Below the pieces are notes generated by a model. The model was not told where the DNA came from. It did no database searches and worked only from the letters and a program-made list of their open reading frames with translations. A stretch of 48,753 bases of DNA, from NCBI GenBank assembly GCA_903902915.1, contig CAIUWR010000074.1, positions 1 through 48,753 on the forward strand, written 5' to 3'. Each line of letters opens with the position of its first letter. Position 1 is the stretch's first letter. Source of the stretch: an uncultured Hyphomicrobiales bacterium (GTDB taxonomy: Bacteria; Pseudomonadota; Alphaproteobacteria; Rhizobiales; Beijerinckiaceae). The position numbers were made by a program, and so were the translations under genes. Of the stretch, positions 44,426-48,753 are shown piece by piece.

Positions 44426-46000
44426 TTGAGTGGACGATATGCGAAAACTCCGCAGACAGGTGAACAAGATGCCGACAAGGACATACCCGCTGTCGCCTAC
44501 GTCCGCATGTCCACCGATCACCAGAAGTACTCGACCGAGAACCAGTTCGACGTCATCCAGAATTATGCCAACACACGCGGCCTGACCATCTTGCGGGTAT
44601 TCGAGGACTCCGGCCGTTCGGGGCTACGATTAGACGGACGCGAAGCACTTCAGAAACTGATGTCAGAGGTAAAATCCGGCCAAGCGGACTTTAAGGCCAT
44701 CCTTGTCTATGACGTAAGCCGCTGGGGTCGGTTTCAAGACGCTGATGAGGGTGCCTATCATGAGCATGTATGCTCACGGGCAGGAATCCGGGTCCATTAC
44801 TGCGGTGAGCAATTCGAAAACGATGGTAGCATCGGTTCAAACCTATTGAAAACCGTCAAGCGAGTGATGGCGGGCGAGTACAGCCGCGAACTTTCCGTCA
44901 AGGTCTTCGCGGGTCAGTGTCGCCTCGTTGAACTCGGTTTCAGACAGGGAGGTGCTGCTGGTTATGGGCTCCGCCGCGTCCTCATCGATGAACATGGTAC
45001 GCCCAAAGGCGAGCTCTCGCGCGGCGAACAGAAAAGCTTACAGACCGACCGCGTCATTCTGCTCCCCGGCCCCGATGAAGAGCAGCGCATCGTGCAGTCG
45101 ATGTACCAGATGTTCGTCAACGAGAACCGGCCCGAACGTGAAATTGCCGAACACCTGAACGCTCAGGGATGTCGCACGGATCTCAACCGACCATGGACGC
45201 GAGCCACTGTTCACCAAGTCCTGACGAACGAGAAATACATAGGCAACAACGTTTTCGCCAAATTCTCATTCAAGCTGAAGCAGCGCCGCGTCCAGAATTC
45301 GAGGGAGATGTGGATTCGTGCCCAGGGTGTTTATCCCGCCATCGTCGATACCACACTGTTCATTCGCGCCCGAGAGATCGTCGATGCACGGAGCCGACAT
45401 TTCACAGATGAGGAGCTCCTCGCTACTTTGCGAGATATTCTCGTCCGAGAGGGAATGCTATCCGGCCTCACTATCGACGAGCAGGACCACGTCCCCTCTT
45501 CAAGCGCCTACAAAAGCCGCTTTGGGAGCTTGCTGCGTGCCTATCAACTGATCGGATATGAACCGGAGCGCGACTATCGCTACATCGAAATCAATCAGGC
45601 CCTTAGGAAAAGCCACCCTAAGGTCGTCGCGGAGATCATTAACTGCATCGCTCGTTCCGGCGGTAGCGTAGTCCCCGATCCCAAAACCGATCATATCCGC
45701 GTCAATGACGAATTCACGATTTCGGTCGTTTTATCGCGCTGTCAAGAAACACGGACAGGCTCTTTGAGATGGAAAATTCGGCTTGATACAGGTCTTGTTC
45801 CCGACATTACGATTGCTGTCCGCATGGACGAAGCAAACGAAGCGCCGAGGGACTACTACCTCCTCCCCAGCATCGATATGACGCGCGATCGCCTTCGGCT
45901 CTCGGAGCAAAACGGCTTCTCTCTCGACGCCTATCGGTTCGAAACGCTCGACTTTTTCTATGCGCTTGCTGGACGCGCGCGAATTGCGGAGGCTGCATGA
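44426..46000 (+). CDS. Serine recombinase with extended C-terminus
   Basis: The 524-residue protein has a resolvase-type catalytic domain with Arg27 and nucleophile Ser29 (YVRMSTDHQ), VFEDSGRSG (about 58-66) and DVSRWGR (96-102), then a Recombinase domain (about 175-290, with GYGLRR and LTNEKYIGNNV). After about residue 340 comes a 180-residue tail not found in simple resolvases, with PSSSAYKSRFGSLLRAYQLIG and RDYRYIEINQAL. The zinc-ribbon cysteines of large phage integrases are not evident. The likely start is TTG at 44426 (GAGAGG upstream); the nearest ATG leads to an early stop. Its stop overlaps the next start. Confidence 0.88.
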   Translation: MSGRYAKTPQTGEQDADKDIPAVAYVRMSTDHQKYSTENQFDVIQNYANTRGLTILRVFEDSGRSGLRLDGREALQKLMSEVKSGQADFKAILVYDVSRWGRFQDADEGAYHEHVCSRAGIRVHYCGEQFENDGSIGSNLLKTVKRVMAGEYSRELSVKVFAGQCRLVELGFRQGGAAGYGLRRVLIDEHGTPKGELSRGEQKSLQTDRVILLPGPDEEQRIVQSMYQMFVNENRPEREIAEHLNAQGCRTDLNRPWTRATVHQVLTNEKYIGNNVFAKFSFKLKQRRVQNSREMWIRAQGVYPAIVDTTLFIRAREIVDARSRHFTDEELLATLRDILVREGMLSGLTIDEQDHVPSSSAYKSRFGSLLRAYQLIGYEPERDYRYIEINQALRKSHPKVVAEIINCIARSGGSVVPDPKTDHIRVNDEFTISVVLSRCQETRTGSLRWKIRLDTGLVPDITIAVRMDEANEAPRDYYLLPSIDMTRDRLRLSEQNGFSLDAYRFETLDFFYALAGRARIAEAA

Positions 46001-46911
46001 TGGACCATGGAAATGATGTCACTTCAGAGAAACGCATTGTCCATATTCCACCCGAGCAGATTCGAGTACTCAATCCTCGGGTTCGTAATCGCCGCACCTT
46101 CGACGAGATTGTAGAAAATATTTCTCGGGTTGGCTTGAAGCGGCCAATAACCGTCAGTCGACGCGCTGATACGGACCCTGTCCAATATGATCTCGTATGC
46201 GGTCAGGGCCGCCTTGAGGCCTTTATAAAACTAGGCCAAGGGACGATCCCCGCCATCATCATCAATGCCGACGAACGCGAATGCCTTGTCATGAGTCTCG
46301 TAGAAAACTGCGCGCGGCGCCAGCACAAGGCTATCGACATTATGCGCGAAATTGGTGCCTTGCGAAAGCGTGGCTATAGTATCCGGCAGATCGGGGATAA
46401 GATCGGGTTTTCGTCGGAATATGTGAATATGATCGCCGGTCTCCTCGACCGTGGGGAGGAGCGCTTGGTGTCAGCAGTCGAGATGGGTGTCCTACCTCTC
46501 GGTCTCGCAGTCGACATATCAAAAGCCGCAGATGAGAATGCACAGCGCGCCCTGGTAGAGGCCTATACGGAAAAGAAGTTGCGCGGGAAAAAGCTCGCGA
46601 CCGTGCTGCGGCTATTGCAGCAGCGCCAACGGCGTGGGCGTCATCTGAGGGATACCGGCATGGGGCGCAAGGAAGGCTACAAGCGGCCGCTTACAAGCGA
46701 TGCCTTGGTGCGGGCTTACCGACAGGAAACAGACCGCCAGAAGCTAATGATCAAGAAGGCGGAACTTACGCAGGGCCGGCTGCTATTTGTTGTGGAAGCA
46801 TTCCGCTTGCTGCGCGATGATGAGAATTTTCTGACGCTACTGCGCGCTGAAGGACTGGAAATGATGCCCACCTATCTCGAAGATTCACTCCAGGTTCGGT
46901 CTCCAGCATGA
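45997..46911 (+). CDS. ParB/RepB-like protein 1 of the recombinase operon
   Basis: The 304-residue protein has a ParB N-terminal-type domain (about 14-110; PEQIRVLNPRVRNRRTFDEIVENI and the nucleotide-box region CGQGRLEAF at 68-76), a helix-turn-helix (about 126-150, YSIRQIGDKIGFSSEYVNMI) and a RepB-like C-terminal domain (about 175-300). In plasmid ParB proteins the box reads GERRxRA; here it is GQGRLEA, so CTP use is uncertain. Its ATG overlaps the recombinase stop by four bases. No ParA gene is nearby. Confidence 0.85.
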   Translation: MMDHGNDVTSEKRIVHIPPEQIRVLNPRVRNRRTFDEIVENISRVGLKRPITVSRRADTDPVQYDLVCGQGRLEAFIKLGQGTIPAIIINADERECLVMSLVENCARRQHKAIDIMREIGALRKRGYSIRQIGDKIGFSSEYVNMIAGLLDRGEERLVSAVEMGVLPLGLAVDISKAADENAQRALVEAYTEKKLRGKKLATVLRLLQQRQRRGRHLRDTGMGRKEGYKRPLTSDALVRAYRQETDRQKLMIKKAELTQGRLLFVVEAFRLLRDDENFLTLLRAEGLEMMPTYLEDSLQVRSPA

Positions 46912-47816
46912 CAAAGAACACCCAATCCAATGGCGCTGACGTATCTGTGGGCTTCGAAGGCGATTTCATCAGATTATCTATCGACTCCATTTTGCCAATC
47001 CGTTCCTTTCCAGCTGCAGTTAGGATCAGCAGAAAATTTAAGCAAATCGCTGCTTCAGTGCGGGAAGTCGGGCTCGTCGAACCACCTGTCATTGCGCGTA
47101 GCCCTGGCCAACCAGGAAGCTTCCTACTGCTGGATGGCCATCTTCGCATCGAAGTTCTGAAGGACCTCGGGATTTTGGAGGTCGATTGCCTTGTATCAAC
47201 GGATGACGAGGCTTTCACCTACAACAAGCGGATCAGCCGCTTGTCGCCCGTGCAGGAACACCGGATGATCGTAAAGGCGATTGAGCGCGGGGTGTCGGAA
47301 GACAAGATTGCGAAAGCGCTCGACATCTTACCCCAAAGCGTCAGGCGAAAGACCAAGATGTTGGATGGGATCAGCGATGAGGTCGCCAGTATCTTGAAGG
47401 ACAAGCAGTGCCCAACTGGTGTCTTCGAAATTCTCCGAAAAATGAAGATTCTTCGGCAGATCGAGACCGCCGAGCTACTTGTAAACGCAAATAATTATTC
47501 CATTGCCTATGCGTCAGCCATTCTCGCCGGAACCCCACAGGCCCAGTTGGTCGATAGCTCTAAGCCCAAGCTGCTGAAACGGATGACGCCAGAGGCAATG
47601 GCGCGGATGGAGGGGGAGCTTGCTCGGTTGCAGGAGAGCTTCACGTCCATACAGGACTCCTACGGCCAGGATCACTTAAAACTAACCGTCATCAAGGGAT
47701 ACGTAGCCAAGCTCCTCGGCAACGCCCGGATAGTCCGATACTTCATGCAGAATCGGCCGGATTTCATGGCAGAGTTTCAGACCATTGCAGAGATGACGTC
47801 GACACTCCCCCCTTAA
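46908..47816 (+). CDS. ParB/RepB-like protein 2 of the recombinase operon
   Basis: The 302-residue protein is a second, diverged ParB-fold protein: SIDSILPIRSF, IAASVREVGLVEPPVI, then LLLDGHLRIEVLKDLG (about 73-88) with DGHLR in place of GERRxRA, and a helix-turn-helix (about 129-150, VSEDKIAKALDILPQSVRRKTK). The C-terminal half is helical and RepB-like. The start overlaps the previous stop by four bases. The difference from protein 1 in the nucleotide box suggests the two do not do the same job. Confidence 0.83.
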   Translation: MTKNTQSNGADVSVGFEGDFIRLSIDSILPIRSFPAAVRISRKFKQIAASVREVGLVEPPVIARSPGQPGSFLLLDGHLRIEVLKDLGILEVDCLVSTDDEAFTYNKRISRLSPVQEHRMIVKAIERGVSEDKIAKALDILPQSVRRKTKMLDGISDEVASILKDKQCPTGVFEILRKMKILRQIETAELLVNANNYSIAYASAILAGTPQAQLVDSSKPKLLKRMTPEAMARMEGELARLQESFTSIQDSYGQDHLKLTVIKGYVAKLLGNARIVRYFMQNRPDFMAEFQTIAEMTSTLPP

Positions 47817-47946
47817 GCGTTGCAAACGGGCTAGTGCAGGATGGGGACCCGGACCCGACAAGCGCGGGGACCGCAGGAGACGCCGCACGGTGGGGCGGAT
47901 CGAGCGCGGCTGTGGGGACGACGGCGAACCCGTTCAGAGCCCACTA

Positions 47947-47992
47947 GGCCAGCATGAGCTTTCGCTGGCCGTATGGCTGAGGTTCGTCAGCC
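47947..47992 (+). terminator. Two hairpins downstream of the ParB genes
   Basis: GGCCAGC/GCTGGCC (47947-47970) and GGCTGA/TCAGCC (47975-47992) form neighbouring stems about 130 bases past the operon stop. No T-run follows. They may end the operon or be structured DNA of the element. Confidence 0.35.
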
Positions 47993-47999
47993 GTAAGGT

Positions 48000-48164
48000 A
48001 TGTGGGCGTGCTGGTTGAGCGCTGTTACGCTCCTGGCACGCCCCGTCAATCGGAAGATTCGTTTGGGGGACATATACCGATTGGAAGACATTGAAGCCTT
48101 CGTCATCGCCTCTTTAGGCCTGCGACAGTCGTTCCGATGCCGTGTGTCGAAAAATATTACATAG
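48000..48164 (+). pseudogene. Remnant of an excisionase-like HTH protein
   Basis: The frame from 48000 to the stop at 48162-48164 encodes a 54-residue peptide whose middle, DIYRLEDIEAFVIASLG, matches the C-terminal wing of HTH_17 proteins such as the one at 43565. The expected helix-turn-helix before it is missing from this frame but partly visible in another frame (LVERCYAPGTP), so a frameshift has probably destroyed the gene. AAGG precedes the ATG, so expression of the fragment cannot be ruled out. Confidence 0.5.
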
Positions 48165-48570
48165 CGCTCGATCCGCTAACCCAACCTCGGGTTTTATCGT
48201 TCCTGGTAGGCGGCGGGCATTACCAACTTGCGGGATCTAGAGTAGGGGCGGGTGACGGTCGCTCGAATTGGGCTGGACGCAAGCGTACCCAAGCGGCGGA
48301 TCGCATCTAACTGCTTAGAAGAGAAGAGTTTTTCTAGGCTGGAATGTCGATTCCAGCGGATCCCAGGGAGGGTCTTCGGGCTAGAGAGAGTTCGTTCGCA
48401 ACGCTGCGTAATGGCGGAAGGGGTGTCCGCCAGATAACTTGGAATAACAGCTACTTAGAATAGCTGTTATCTTTTGTCCCCTCCTTCATCCCCGCTTTTC
48501 TCGGCGGTATGGATCGATCGGATCTGAACAAGAAGACGAAAGCTCCGGATGCCGAGTCCTGTCTAACCCC
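48165..48570. other. Gene-free stretch near the right edge
   Basis: No supported gene. Apart from the hairpin at 48444-48478 I see no clear structure; one 61-codon open frame at 48252-48437 has no ribosome site and no family resemblance. Confidence 0.5.
48444..48478. terminator. Terminator-like hairpin (perfect 10-base-pair stem)
   Basis: ATAACAGCTA and TAGCTGTTAT pair perfectly around a 7-base loop and are followed by CTTTTGT on the plus strand. The minus-strand gene ending at 48571 also reads toward it, so it may serve transcripts from both sides. Confidence 0.6.
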
Positions 48571-48753
48571 CTACAAATGAATATTCGCTCCCACCCCAAT
48601 CAACCCCACAGCCGCCGACGTATCTGTGGGCGTCACAGCTAGGGCAATTGCCATCCCCTTGGTAATGGCATCTGTGGGGGAGCTGTAGTCCAGTCCATCA
48701 GTGACCGCGGCCTGATAGCCGACAGCGATCTTATTGTTCAGAAGCTGCGGGAC
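48571..48753 (-). CDS. C-terminal end of an unrecognised protein (cut by window edge)
   Basis: An open frame of 60 codons enters from the right edge on the minus strand and stops at 48571-48573. It reads KIAVGYQAAVTDGLDY, then AITKGMAIALAVTPTDTSAA and ends GVGANIHL. The composition (Ala, Gly, Thr, Val) suggests a beta-rich surface, phage structural or secreted protein, but I do not recognise a family. Confidence 0.5.
   Translation of the reverse strand, partial: VPQLLNNKIAVGYQAAVTDGLDYSSPTDAITKGMAIALAVTPTDTSAAVGLIGVGANIHL

Noticed and set aside
48252-48437. A 61-codon plus-strand open frame in the right spacer
   Set aside because: No ribosome site and no family resemblance.

Overview
The window is GC-rich DNA from an alphaproteobacterium, most likely Hyphomicrobiales (Rhizobiales). 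I infer this from gene content and order (obgE/proB/proA with nadD/rsfS/rlmH/envC/ctpA; minCDE; rsmB-heparinase-purH; ptsP-prfA; an SdhAF4-type DUF1674 protein; BTLCP and DUF1178 proteins) and from a perfect CtrA-type TTAA-N7-TTAA box upstream of minC. Species cannot be named from the sequence alone.

Layout. (1) Positions 1-3213 are the end of an integrated element. They hold the C-terminus of an IS30-type transposase cut by the window edge, a Tat-exported MmgE/PrpD protein, a small membrane protein, a short tyrosine integrase, and the 3' part of a tRNA-Leu(CAA) gene that marks the attachment site. (2) Positions 3214-41524 are mostly chromosomal core. A long minus-strand block runs from minC to the thiolase and contains cell-division genes (minCDE), ribosomal proteins (rplU, rpmA), ribosome maturation (obgE, rsfS, rlmH), proline synthesis (proB, proA), NAD synthesis (nadD), cell-envelope genes (envC, ctpA, a divergent polysaccharide deacetylase), rppH and a thiolase. 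A plus-strand cassette (orphan ABC binding protein, ribbon-helix-helix protein, glyoxalase, two-subunit GMC dehydrogenase) sits between proB and proA. A ring-cleavage-type dioxygenase and a cold-shock gene sit between proA and nadD. On the other side lie comF, grxC, ubiG, lysC, rsmB, heparinase, purH, MOSC, prfA, ptsP and an L,D-transpeptidase, ending at an intact tRNA-Arg(CCT). (3) Positions 41525-48753 are a second accessory region: a RES/Xre toxin-antitoxin pair, an excisionase-like HTH gene, a repressor-like gene, and a tightly overlapping operon of one serine recombinase and two ParB/RepB-like proteins. An HTH remnant, a hairpin and the 3' end of an unrecognised gene follow.

How the parts work together. 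The core blocks look like ordinary growth and housekeeping operons, with several 1- to 4-base gene overlaps (minD/minE, rlmH/envC, envC/ctpA) that suggest translational coupling. The two ends look like independent mobile regions next to tRNA genes. The most unusual unit is the recombinase-ParB-ParB operon at 44426-47816. It has two different ParB-fold proteins but no ParA, no replication initiator and no relaxase in view, and a divergent repressor-like gene beside it. I treat it as the best candidate for an uncharacterised system. Its function is unknown to me.
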